DNA of 64,000 nucleotides. Source: Acholoe squamosa (Eukaryota > Annelida > Polychaeta > Phyllodocida > Polynoidae). This document shows positions 13,001 to 25,200 of the stretch, in pieces. The position numbers and the translations under genes are program-made. The notes beneath the pieces were generated by a model. The model saw only the letters and a program-made list of their open reading frames with translations. It ran no database searches and was not told the origin of the DNA. Positions within the stretch are counted from its first letter, which is position 1. Each line of letters begins with the position of its first letter. Location: assembly GCA_949317995.1 (NCBI GenBank), contig OX439035.1, positions 83,019,959-83,083,958 on the forward strand. Reading direction: 5' to 3'.

Positions 13001-16000
13001 GGGTAGCCGTTGTTGCCTAAATAAAACCGTTGGCATACACTTGAATCACTGTCTTGTCCTTTTCCTCCCTAATCGCAAGACTTGAACCACCAAACTGGTA
13101 AAACAAACCATTACATTCATGCCGTGACCAGTTAATTCTGGTGTATAGCCGGGACATTATAATGTCTGAACGGCTAGTTCATGGGTTAGATGACCTTAAG
13201 GAAACTAACCCTGATGGACAGACGATTGTCCAAGATAATTGGAATGGGACATTATCTGTCCAGACCCATTCGAACCCTCAGGATGTAAGTTCTAGATCCT
13301 GGAGGGAACCCGGACCTCATTATACATTGGATAGTGAGGAGCATGTCCCTGACTCTGTACGTAGAGAACAATGTATACAGAGAAGGAGAACCTTGATAGG
13401 ACAACATTCACTTGTTGAAGAATTAAATAATTCGATGTTCGAAATTGGTGGTAGCACTAATCCAGAGCATCCGGCTCCAATACCAAAAAGAGTAACATTT
13501 GGGGAGTTGTTGGTATGCAAGCCGAATTTGAAACCAGGAAGAGAGAATATATAAATGAGTTGCAAAACGAAGAAATAAAGCTCCAGGAAATGAGAAAATC
13601 ATATAACATAGAGTATGATAACCGGCACGATCATATTCAAACTTATATTGATACAAATGACCAGCTTTGTCGTGATAAAGTCAATTACGAAGCCGAAGTA
13701 GTACACTGTCAAAGTGAACTAGAAAACTTGAAACTCCAATATAGCAAGCAAGCTCAAGAGAATAAAATGATTCAGATGGGTATTATAGCATATAATAAAC
13801 AACTGGAAGAGGACAGAGAATCTCTGACTAAAGAGTTACAGGATTTGCAAAATACTGCTATAACTCTAGACAAAATAACTGTCAAATCCGTCCATCTTCC
13901 CATAAGCAGTGCTCCTTTATCCGAGACATGATCCACAAGTAGGACGAGCACCGATGGTACCTGATCTGAGTCATAAAAATAATCCACCTCAGACCAGTGC
14001 TCCTGTAGTATTAACTACACCTAGTGTAGCTCAACCACCCGCATTTTAAGTGCCGGGACCCGTAAGAGGCATGCTTACGCCACCCTCTTATTTTGCTCAA
14101 CCTGGACATAGTACTCCAGCTGGACCGAGGATGCCTCAGCCTAACTTCGGCCCGAGTAATATACCGGTATCAGGATTAGCTCCTGGCACAGTACCGATGC
14201 AACCGACTTCGGATATGCAGCCTATAGCCATATCCCAGGTACCTGGAGCACAGGCACCATCCGGATTGAGAGGGAATGTACCGCAGAATACCTATATTCC
14301 AGCACCAACATCTGGTGGAACAGGAACATCTGGAAGCTCTCGAGGAACCCCTTCCGGATATGGCCAGAATATTTATTATTCTGGGAGAAGCGGATTCTCT
14401 CATTTTGGGAGTAATTTCACCCAGGGACGGAATCAAAATGGTTCCAATCCAGGCAAGGTGCTGAAGCTCCGAAACTGAGAGCTAAGATTGTCCTGACTCT
14501 TGGAAAGGGCAAACTGGATATGCATGAAAGCCTATGGCAGCAGTGCGAGGAATCTGGTAAGGAGGGGAAGCGTGTCAGAGAAAGAAATAGACGAGACCAG
14601 AACCCGGTAATGGTCAAGGAGATCAACATGGTCTGCCAGGGGCTGACCATTTGTCGATGTCCTGCCAACGTTGGGCCAATGTTGGCATTTGGTTGGCAAA
14701 TGCCACTATTCGGGCCTACATAGGCCCGATGGGCAGCCAACGTTGGCCCGATGCATCGGGCCAACGTCAGCAAATTTTTGTGTGCTACCTGGGTACAGGC
14801 TTCATGGGCTAGCTGGCCCTCTTCATTTATCTACACCATCCAGATTATAACTACTAACATTAGCACATCTAGAGGATTAAGGGTAGCTGCCCTATTTCAA
14901 CTCCCGTGTTATATACGTATAAAGGACACCTAGAGACTAGCACTTCCAGCCTGTGGTTAGCTGACCACATTTGGATTATTTTTACCAAGTTCAGGACATG
15001 TCGACTCCAGATCAGGACAGCACCTAGACAACATAGGAAGACTCATCTTTGTAAAACATTGTATAATATATTCATATGATTGTATTTGTAATTACCTAAA
15101 CATATCATTATACTAGTAACTATCTTTCATATAGAACCACTTTGTACCTATATAAGGTTTAAATGCTCATGATCTTACGGGTTTATAAAAGTAATCAGAT
15201 CTGCACCATTTGAATAAAGTCTTACGACATTATAGGATTTGATATAATGTATGGTTCTAATTCATACACACCAGAATGTCATATTTATTTATTTATTTAT
15301 GACATAGTATTGTATAAAGTATTGGTCTGGTGCTAATGATAGTTAATCTGGTATATGGTAGTATAATATGTTCTACTTTTTCAAGAATTTTTTTTTAGAG
15401 TGTATGGGTTCATCATTATGGTTTAAAATTAAAATAGTTCTATTTGGAACTAATGGTTGTTGAAGTATCATTATATGAGTGATAGTCACAGATCATCGTC
15501 AAATGGGTTCGCAAGGGGGTCCCAAAAAAAATTAGCTGTACCATCTATTTCTTTTGCACACATAAACTACAAGTGTTGGTGCATAGGGCCCATATATGAG
15601 GGAAGGTTAAATATGTTAAGTTTTTCTGTACCAGCTCGCCGAAGTGAGGTATGTCAATTACCGCGAGGACACGTCTACGACCTTACCCCTATGCAGAGAT
15701 ACATGGGAAACACATATTCCACATTAATTATACCCCAATATTTGTTAATGATATCTAAGAAAACACCCCAAGCATTACAGGAAATTGTGTTTCTTCTACA
15801 TTTTTGGCCTTTTCATGCTATTTTTAGCTACAGAGAGGATAACACGTCTTCTGAAAAGCCTAGCATAAACTGACATGCTTCTTTCCAGTTAGCACCACTC
15901 CTTGAAAAGAAGACATATATGCAAGTTATTTTATCATGAACAGATAGCTTATCCTTTCAGCTTTACAATGGTATATAGATTTGGCGGTCCTAGATTGATG

Positions 16001-19000
16001 TGTGTGTGGCAGCAGAGCTAGAAATAGGTCGTAGACGTGTCCTCGTCGCGTTTGCGAGACACTGCGAGAATGCAAAATAGAGTGAAAATGCCTGTAATTG
16101 GTTCCTATGATATTCCATTGATATGTACTGGTCTTAAGTGTTTACTATACATCAGCTCACCTCTGTTACACCCTCTTACAGTGGAATTAGCCTGGTTTCA
16201 TTAAATAAAAGTTGTACATGTTTGGTCATTTTTTTTTGCTATAGAGTATTTTTCATCGGAAAACCATAAAATATGACTTTCTTACTTATAGGTTGATGGT
16301 ATTTGGGGGCTAAGTAGTTTGGTACACTACCTCTTGGTGCTATTTACTGAAATATAAGGATGGGAGACCATGTAATCTAGGCTAAGTTGCTTAATATGCG
16401 GTCGTAGACGTGTCCTCGCGGTCGTAGACGTGTCCTCGCGTCGCTAGATAGCTTAGCACTACTGCCTCCCTTGGTCATTTCTTTGGGCATTACCCTCCCT
16501 TGGTCATTTCTTTGGGCATTACCCTCCCTTGGTCATTTCTTTGGCCATTGCCCTCCCCTGATTGTCTTGATGGTTTCCAGCTAAGAATAGGGACACACAC
16601 ATGTAACAAAAACACAAAAAGATTTATTGAACAGGTTATCACACCGTAAAAGGCTGGGACATATGTACAACCCAGGTTCATACCTATGGAGTTCATTCTA
16701 TTCAAACCATATTTGTCATTGTCCATTATTAAGTTTGTCTAAATGTGAGTTCATTTCTTGGTGGCCCTGGTGCACCTCCTACCAACTTCTATCTTTGGCT
16801 TCTTAGCAGTGGGTTTCTTAGCAGTGGGTTTCTGAGCAGTGGGTTTCTTTGCTGTTTGTTCCTTTGGAGGTGCCTCAGCTTTCTTGCTGAGAGGGATAAG
16901 TTCAACAATGGGCAAGTCATCAAAGTCTTCATCATCAATGGTTTTTCTGATAGCGGCCAGGGAGTCATATCCACTATCAATAATGTCAAATTCATCCTCA
17001 GAATCATCAGGTATGGTATCATCAATTTCGTTGGCCTCAAGAATGCGAGTGGGCATCCACCCCTCACAGTTGGATTCTAGGGTCCCATTCACCAGACAGC
17101 AGGGGCGATAGCAACTTGTCTTCCGGATGAAGATTTTGCCCTCATGCACAATCGCATGGTGGATGTGGCTGATGCCCTTTACTTCAGGGGAATTCCAGGC
17201 TTTGACAGCCTTTGTCGAGGTTCTAACCTGTGACTCGGTAATGTGGATGACATTTACCTTAGTCACAGGCGAGACTTGCCGACAGAAGTCAGAGGCGGAC
17301 TGGATGGGCTTGTCCGTCTTGACAAGTCTGTCTGTAAGGCTCTTCAGGGCTCCTCCAACCCCATCACATGGGCCTTTGCCATGGCCAGATTCTAGCCAAT
17401 TCCAGGCTGCGCTGAGGTTGAAGGAGGCCTGGAACCTCGACAACATGTTAATTGTAAACCTATTGCGTTATTGAGAGCTAGGGGAGTCAGTGATGAAGTT
17501 GATATGTTGAAGGCGTGGATGATCCTGCTTCAGTTTGGGAATGAGCTCTTGAATGAAGCTCCATGTGGTGCTAAATTTGTGATCAGTCACACTGGTTACA
17601 CCGACGTAGGTTTAGGTAATAATCTCACCATTCTGTGCCCTGCATTTAACGACCATAGGATGTAGAGTCACCTGGTCTTTTGAGTAATAGGCTGCAGAAA
17701 CCTCCCGCAGGTAGCTGCAGTTCCAATTTTCCGCATAGTCCATCTGGACTATGCAGTGCCCCACGGGAAGCATCTGCAGCATCATCTGCATTTGTTCTTA
17801 TTGAATGGCTACACGCCGGCAATACTCCCTGAATATTGGGAGGGATTCCTCCATCAGTACTACAAAGTCCTCTTTGAGGAAGGTCTTTGTCACAAGCTTT
17901 GTGTGGGTGACTGTGCGCCCCTCGTGCTTCTTCTCAACCTTTTCCCATCGTTGAAATGTGAATGCTGTCTGAGGCACTTCCTCGATGATCTCTCTGATCT
18001 CATGGTCAGTATACGACTGAATCAGGGAAGAGGTGGACTTGGTGAGGGTTGGGACAGCATCTAGCAATAATCCTAGGTTAGCATGAATTTTGCACAGGCA
18101 GACGCTGCGCTTCATATACTTATTGAGTTTGATCATCTTTTGTTTGTCCTTCCTAGCCCTCCGGAATGTGGAGAAGCTGGGGGGGTTTGACAGGATTTTC
18201 AACACAATACTTTTTGTGTAAATTTACTAATGTATCGGAGAGGGCGTAGGTTTTGCCTTTTTTGTTGTGTTTCTTGTCTGGTAATTCGTAGGCGTTATCT
18301 TCACGGATCAGGAATGCTACGATTACCTTCTTTAACTCTTGCGATTTTAATTTACGGGCTTCAGATAACCTACCACTTTTAAAGATGTAGTCTCTGCTGA
18401 GACTAATGGTATCTGAGAGGGGGCCTATTGTTCCATGCACACGCTCCATGGCTGGGGTCTGGAACAGCGCTTTTTTTATATCTGTTGTACTGTTTTGCAC
18501 CTGCTGTTTAGTGACAGTGTAAGGTAGCAGGACTTTTACCCTGTCCTGGTCTGGTGTTATGTTGAGTGATTCGGCCAAAATTTTGCGGGTTTCGGTCCTA
18601 GGAGTCATGGATTGGGGTGGTTCCTGGGGTGGCTGGGGTGCCACAGGTGGTTGCTGGGGTGCCACAGGTGGTTGCTGGGGTGGCTGGGGTGCCACAGGTG
18701 GTTGCTGGGGTGCCACAGGTGGTTGCTGGGGTGGCTGGGGTGCCACAGGTGGTTGCTGGGGTGCCACAGGTGGTTGCTGGGGTGCCACAGGTGGTTGCTG
18801 GGGTGCCACAGGTGGTTGCTGGGGTGCCACAGGTGGTTCCTGGGGTGGCTGGAGCGCCACAGGTGGTTCCAGGGGTGGCTGGGGCGCCTGGGGTACCACA
18901 GGTGGTTCCTGGGGTAGCTGGGGTGCTTGAGCTGCCTGTGGAAGTTTAGGATGTGTGGTAGACTTTTTCTTTTCCTTCTCGAGCTCCTTCCTCAGGGCTT

Positions 19001-19210
19001 CCATCTCACGGTGTGCAATATCAAGGTCCCTGTTGAGTTTCCTCACTTTAGGCAAGCGTGAGAAGGGCAATGCCACCACCATCCGTCTAGAAATTTAATG
19101 AATGTACCCAAAAGGTAATTAATTTTCATTGTTTCACTCAAAGATGACAAAGAGAAAAAAGATTTAAAAGTGTACATATATCTTTATTTAAATATATATC
19201 TTTTTATTTA

Positions 19211-19257
<47 letters not shown>

Positions 19258-22200
19258 GTGTCTTTTTTAAACATACATTATATATCTCTTAATTTCAATA
19301 TATATATATATATATATATCTTCTTATCTGTTGATGTCTTTACTATAATAATAAATATCTCTAAGTATATATCAAGGAGAAGAAAATAGAACTCGGTCCC
19401 TGCCGCTATGTGATCATAAATCTGTACATAAACTAAAAAAGCTACAATTATGTAAAGTGCTGTTAATATATGTTAGGTTAAAGAGTTTTAATTCTAAAAA
19501 TCAAGGTGTCTTCTTGAGCCCAATCACGGCCATAAATTCTTCACATGGTGAGGGGGGGGGGTACTGGTCTGGGTTTTCTTCATCAAGCGGCGTGACTTGC
19601 TGAAAGAAAATGATATTAATATAAATTTTAACACAACTTAAGAGAAATAATATCAGGTTAATACCAGCAAATTTTTAATCAAACAAGGTTAAGAGATGTT
19701 GGGAAAATGTTGTAAGGTACATTGAAAATACCCACCGGGGTTCAGGACCTGGAGCAGCAGCCTCGGGCTTGCTTCTTTTCTTCTCAGGCAAGGGAGGGGT
19801 GGGTTGTGGCTTGCCACCTTCCAGACGCTTGGACCTCTTCCCCAGTCCCTTGCCCTTTGAGGAAGGCCCTGGAGGTGGGGGAGCACCTTGAGCAGCCAGT
19901 GGGGCAGCCGGTGGGGCAGCCGGTGGGGCAGCCGGTGGGGCAGCTGGTGGTGCATCTTCACCGGGTTCATCGACTGGGTCTGGTGCCCCCTGGGCAGCTG
20001 CTACCTCTGCTGTAGAAGAGAATTCATACATCATTAGAGTTGTAGGAATGATCGACGAGGACACGTCTACGACATACACGACATACACATATTAAGTGAA
20101 GAATACAACCAGCTTAGTAGGCATGGACACGTCTACGACTTGTAGATGTGGAGGGTGAACCCCCAAGGAACGATCAACGAAGACACGTCTACGACTCGTG
20201 ACAAGGACACGTCTACAACCGGCACTGAGCAGCCCTAGCCTATATTTAACTGTCTAGGTGAGGGTGAGAGTACACACTTCTTTAGGGCCTTAAACACAAT
20301 AAGGGAGGGTGAGGGTACACACTTCTTTAGGGCCTTAAACACAATAACATGAGAGATAATGCTGTATGTACATGTATGTTTGTCATTTCTATGGGGTTCC
20401 TTACCTTGATTTTTTTTTTTCTGCGACGGATGTCCCTTGCAGATCTGTTCTTTTGTTCACGCCGCCTTGCGGCCTTTTCAGCTGACATATCCCCAATTTT
20501 TGGGCGCTTGGCATTGGTCTTCTGCAAAAACAATTACATTTATATTCAATAAATTCCTATATTATAAAAGACATGCATTATCAAGACAGACACTATTATT
20601 ATTATTATTATTACTATTATTATAAAAAAATAAAGAAATACCCACATCTTGGGACAGCTTTCGCCGCTGTTTGTAAGCCTCTTTGTCAGCATTATCATGA
20701 TGAAGTGCCCTTTGTTGCTCCCTTTCCTCCTCCGCTTTTGCTTCTGTGAGGGGCCTCTGTAATGGCATTCTGTGAACAATAAGTACATACACATATTAAG
20801 TGAAGAATACAACCAGCTTAGTCGGCATGGACATGTCTACGACTTGTAGATGTGGAGGGTGAACCCCCAAGGAACGATCGACGAGGACACGTCTACGACT
20901 CGTGACAAGGACACGTCTACGACTGGCACTGAGCAGCCCTAGCTTATATTTAACTATCTATGGGTACCAAAATCAACTTTACAGAGAGGGAGGGTGAGAA
21001 TACAGTCTTTTTAAAATAAATATAGGGCCTTAAACATCTTAATATGGGGTAATTACACATGCTGCCTGCTTATTTCCATATTATTTCTGAAGATTGTTCA
21101 TTTATGTATCAGAACAGGTGTGAAGGGTAAGTCATATATTCCATTCTATGTAGAAACATGTCAGGATAGCTATCTAATAAAAGCAAACCATTAACAACAC
21201 TATACGGGTGATTCCTGTGAACTGCCCCACCTTTGGGGGTCAGGGGCCAAACATGACAAACTCAGCATTACATTTTAAGACTTTATTTTATTGATAACCC
21301 TATATCTTGGCTGTATGAAAAGGTCCATTCAAGTCATTAACTCCCAGGATGTCAGTTTTTATCACAGTTGCAGTAAAAAGGTATAATTTGTGTAACGCGC
21401 TTGATCGATATAACTTCTTATGCATAGAACTTCATCAATAATGTCTCTGTGATTACCATATTGCATGTCCAAACTTGTATAGTAGTTATGAATAAGTGTA
21501 CCAAAAATTAGGACTGAGTCTTGAAAACTTTTGAAAATATGAGACATAACTTTTTAAGAAAATTGAGATTTTTCAAAAATTTCTAACACAAAACCTTAAC
21601 TTTACTCTCACAAGCTTAATATGCATTGGGTATGCATGTAATTCAAGTTATTATGTCTTCATTGTCTATATTTTCTTAAACAATCATCATTCTTCCATTC
21701 CTACATTTTTTTTTTATGTGAGCAGCTGCCCAAAATTGGCAAAATAGCGATCAAGCGCGTTACATACAGTCACTCATAGATAGAGGCTCCATAGAGGTAC
21801 TTAGACCTTTCATATCATAATGCTACTTCATACACAACTACTTAAGCAATGGGACTACTGTTTAAAACCAAGAAATGTACAATTAATACCTATTTGGGGT
21901 CTCCCGTATGCCTCGGAAAATAAAATTGCACTTTTTTGCGACTAATTTTCTTACATCAATCAAGCCAGAAGGTCCAAAAATTAACTAGGAGTATCCAAAC
22001 AGGCCTAAAATACCAGCCACACATGTCTAGTAACATATTAAATAGCAGTTGTACAGCTCAGATAACTCTCAGGTTGCCCACAGCCAATGAAGCAATACCA
22101 TGTCAAATGCCCTCCGCGCAGGCGGATACCGATCAAGCGCGTTACATACAGTCACACATAGATAGAGGCTCCATAGAGGTACTTAGACCTTTCATATCAT

Positions 22201-25200
22201 AATGCTACTTCATACACAACTACTTAAGCAATGGGACTACTGTTTAAAACCAAGAAATGTACAATTAATACCTATTTGGGGTCTCCCGTATGCCTCGGAA
22301 AATAAAATTGCACTTTTTTGCGACTAATTTTCTTACATCAATCAAGCCAGAAGGTCCAAAAATTAACTAGGAGTATCCAAACAGGCCTAAAATACCAGCC
22401 ACACATGTCTAGTAACATATTAAATAGCAGTTGTACAGCTCAGATAACTCTCAGGTTGCCCACAGCCAATGAAGCAATACCATGTCAAATGCCCTCCGCG
22501 CAGGCGGATACCGATCAAGCGCGTTACATACAGTCACACATAGATAGAGGCTCCATAGAGGTACTTAGACCTTTCATATCATAATGCTACTTCATACACA
22601 ACTACTTAAGCAATGGGACTACTGTTTAAAACCAAGAAATGTACAATTAATACCTATTTGGGGTCTCCCGTATGCCTCGGAAAATAAAATTGCACTTTTT
22701 TGCGACTAATTTTCTTACATCAATCAAGCCAGAAGGTCCAAAAATTAACTAGGAGTATCCAAACAGGCCTAAAATACCAGCCACACATGTCTAGTAACAT
22801 ATTAAATAGCAGTTGTACAGCTCAGATAACTCTCAGGTTGCCCACAGCCAATGAAGCAATACCATTACAGATATCGGTCAAGCGCGTTACACGCAATGTC
22901 ATGCAGTTAAACAATTCCTAGATGGTCTGAAACCTTTCATATCATAATGCTGCTTCATACACAACTACTTAAGCAATGGGACTACTGTTTAAAACCAAGA
23001 AATGTACAATTAATACCTATTTGGGGTCTCCCGTATGCCTCGGAAAATAAAATTGCACTTTTTTGCGACTAATTTTCTTACATCAATCAAGCCAGAAGGT
23101 CCAAAAATTAACTAGGAGTATCTAAACAGGCCTAAAATACCAGCCACACATGTCTAGTAACATATTAAATAGCAGTAGTACAGCTCAGATAACTCTCAGG
23201 TTGCCCACAGCCAATGAAGCAGTACCATTACAGATATCGGTCAAGCGCGTTACACGCAATGTCATGCAGTTAAACATAGGTACAATACAGTTTGGGTCTT
23301 AGTTATAGTGGCCAAAGTAAAACAGGTGATAACCGGGATCAATGACATCTAACCAGTGCACTCGCTGCGGTACTTGAGAAGCTTCCGATCAGCCAGTTGG
23401 ATGGTGAGGGGATCAAGTTTGTAGACAGCGTTCTCAGTGTTGCCATAACGACTTGGCTTGGGCAGAGTGACTCTGCCAAGAACGTTGAGGGGGTGGACCC
23501 TAGCTGGGATGATCTCCTTCCCCCACTTGAAGCTTCTCTTGTCCGACGCCATGTAGCGCAGCATGTAGTGCACTTGGTAGAAGTCATTGTCCTTGGCTAT
23601 CACCTTACCCATAAACCACTTGTCCTTTGAGCTGGTACTGGCCAGGCTGGCAGTGATAAGAATGTCACCTACATGGTACTCATCCTGCACCAGTACCAAC
23701 TTCCCTACACTGTCCGTTGGTTGTACATCCTCCTGAGGGAGGGTCGAGGTCGGTGGATCCTGTCGTGCTCGCTTGGTTGTAGGGACGGCGACGGCACGCT
23801 CCGCGGCACGCTTTCGTGCGGCACACGGGGCAATGTTCTCCTTGTCAGCCGTGGCAGGAGTTGGCACCCGGTCACTTCGAGTGTGCTTACGTGCCACGAC
23901 TGGTGAGCCGTCCCTGGTGCGCTTGCAGACAGTGGTGCGCACAACAGGATCAAAATCAGGGTCGCCGGTGCGGGCATCCGCGTCGTCCACCTCTGCAGGG
24001 ACACTGGCAGGCCGCGTTTTCTTCTGCCGTGTTTGCTTTGGTGGGGGAGGCTTCTTGTTCTTGTTGAAAACCAGCTCATGCTCAATCCATCCGGAGCAGC
24101 CAGTAACGGACCTAAGGTCGACCCAGCAGCAGGGGTCAAAACAGGATTTGTCACGGACAGCGAGTGACCTTCCTTCCTGTTTGACCATGGCAGCATGGAC
24201 ACTCATGGTGCCCTCTACTGACTTGTCTGCTACCACTGAGCCGAGAGTGAGGCGGGCGGAGGTGACATCCTGCAGAGGGACATGGATGTAGTGAACGCGG
24301 CCTTCAAGTTTGTTACCTTCGGCCGCGAACTCCTCTGCATTGTTGATGACGGGATGTCCTTCCTTGTTGCGCTTGACGATGTTGTCAGCGTTGCGCTTTG
24401 CAGCAGCGCCGACGCCATCGCAGGGGCCCTTTCCATGACCCGCCTCGAAGTAGGTCCATGTTGCCCGTAGTCCGTCAAGTAGTTCGGTGTGGCGTACGAG
24501 TATCGAGAACACCGAGATGTTTCGATACTGGCTGGAGGGTGAGTCAGAAGCATAATGGACCACCTTGACGTGTGGCAGGTTCTCCCTGATGAATGCTGCC
24601 AGGCAGCGGAGAAACGCCAAGATGGCGCCAGTGTCGTGCTTCCGGTCGTCAGTGCACAGAGCGACAGAGTGGTGGTTTGTGGTGCCAGTGTCCTCATCAC
24701 GGTAGTGGATGACTGCAGGGTGCAGGGTCACTGGCTCCTTCGCGTAATATGTACTCTGTGGAGCATCGGGGTATGATACCATCCAGTTTTCCGCAAAGTC
24801 CATCTGGATGGTAACTTCCATCGACGACATACTCGCTCGTAGCTCACGTACGATGCGGTGTTGGTTGTGAGCACGGTCGACATGGGCAGCCATGGTGATG
24901 AACTCCAGTCTGGTTTTCTTGATGAAGTCCGCCTTGGATGCAATCTCTGTACAAGGGCGGAGCTTCTTGATGGTAGTCTTCTTCTGAGTTCCATCCTTGC
25001 CTGTCGACACATACTCATAGTCCACATTCTTCCACACTTCATACTTGACATTCTCGGGGGCTTTGTCCTGGAGAGTCTGTTCGAACTCTGCCCAGGATGT
25101 CATGAACATCTCATCTTTGAAAGGGATACTGACAGCAGCAAGCCGGAGTGCAAAGTTCTGGTGCTTCTGGCAAAGGCACAGATCAGTGCTTTGGAGATCC

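Larger units (their letters stand above)
16751..20768 (-). pseudogene. Transposase-like gene of transposon A, inactivated
   Basis: The main exon runs from about 19086 (after a CTAG acceptor) to the stop at 16751. It opens with a short coiled coil, then a Pro/Gln repeat (about 18605-18940). The core follows: CLC..H near 18100, MDYAENW near 17745, TDSPSSQ near 17478, ESGHGKGPCDGVGG near 17385 and CYRPCC near 17100. It ends in a Lys/Pro-rich tail. Damage is clear: a one-base shift at the G7 run 18179-18185 and in-frame stops at 17798-17800, 17612-17614 and 17468-17470; the last replaces the Tyr of SSQYRN. Likely upstream exons are 20768-20646, 20521-20405 and about 20009-19736, encoding Arg/Lys-rich helices and an Ala/Pro-rich linker; their phases do not all fit. 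The family and the order of its conserved parts are the same as in transposon B. It cannot be functional as it stands. Confidence 0.7.

Noticed and set aside
15457..15873. 138-codon ORF at the left end of transposon A
   Set aside because: It starts outside the transposon and crosses its TIR; no recognisable domain.
18559..18949. Gly/Trp- and Val/Pro-repeat ORFs on the plus strand
   Set aside because: Antisense of the Pro/Gln repeat in the transposon A gene.
21936..22921. Three identical 73-88-codon ORFs
   Set aside because: They are the same part of the 382-bp tandem repeat; no domain, and the copies recur only because the DNA recurs.
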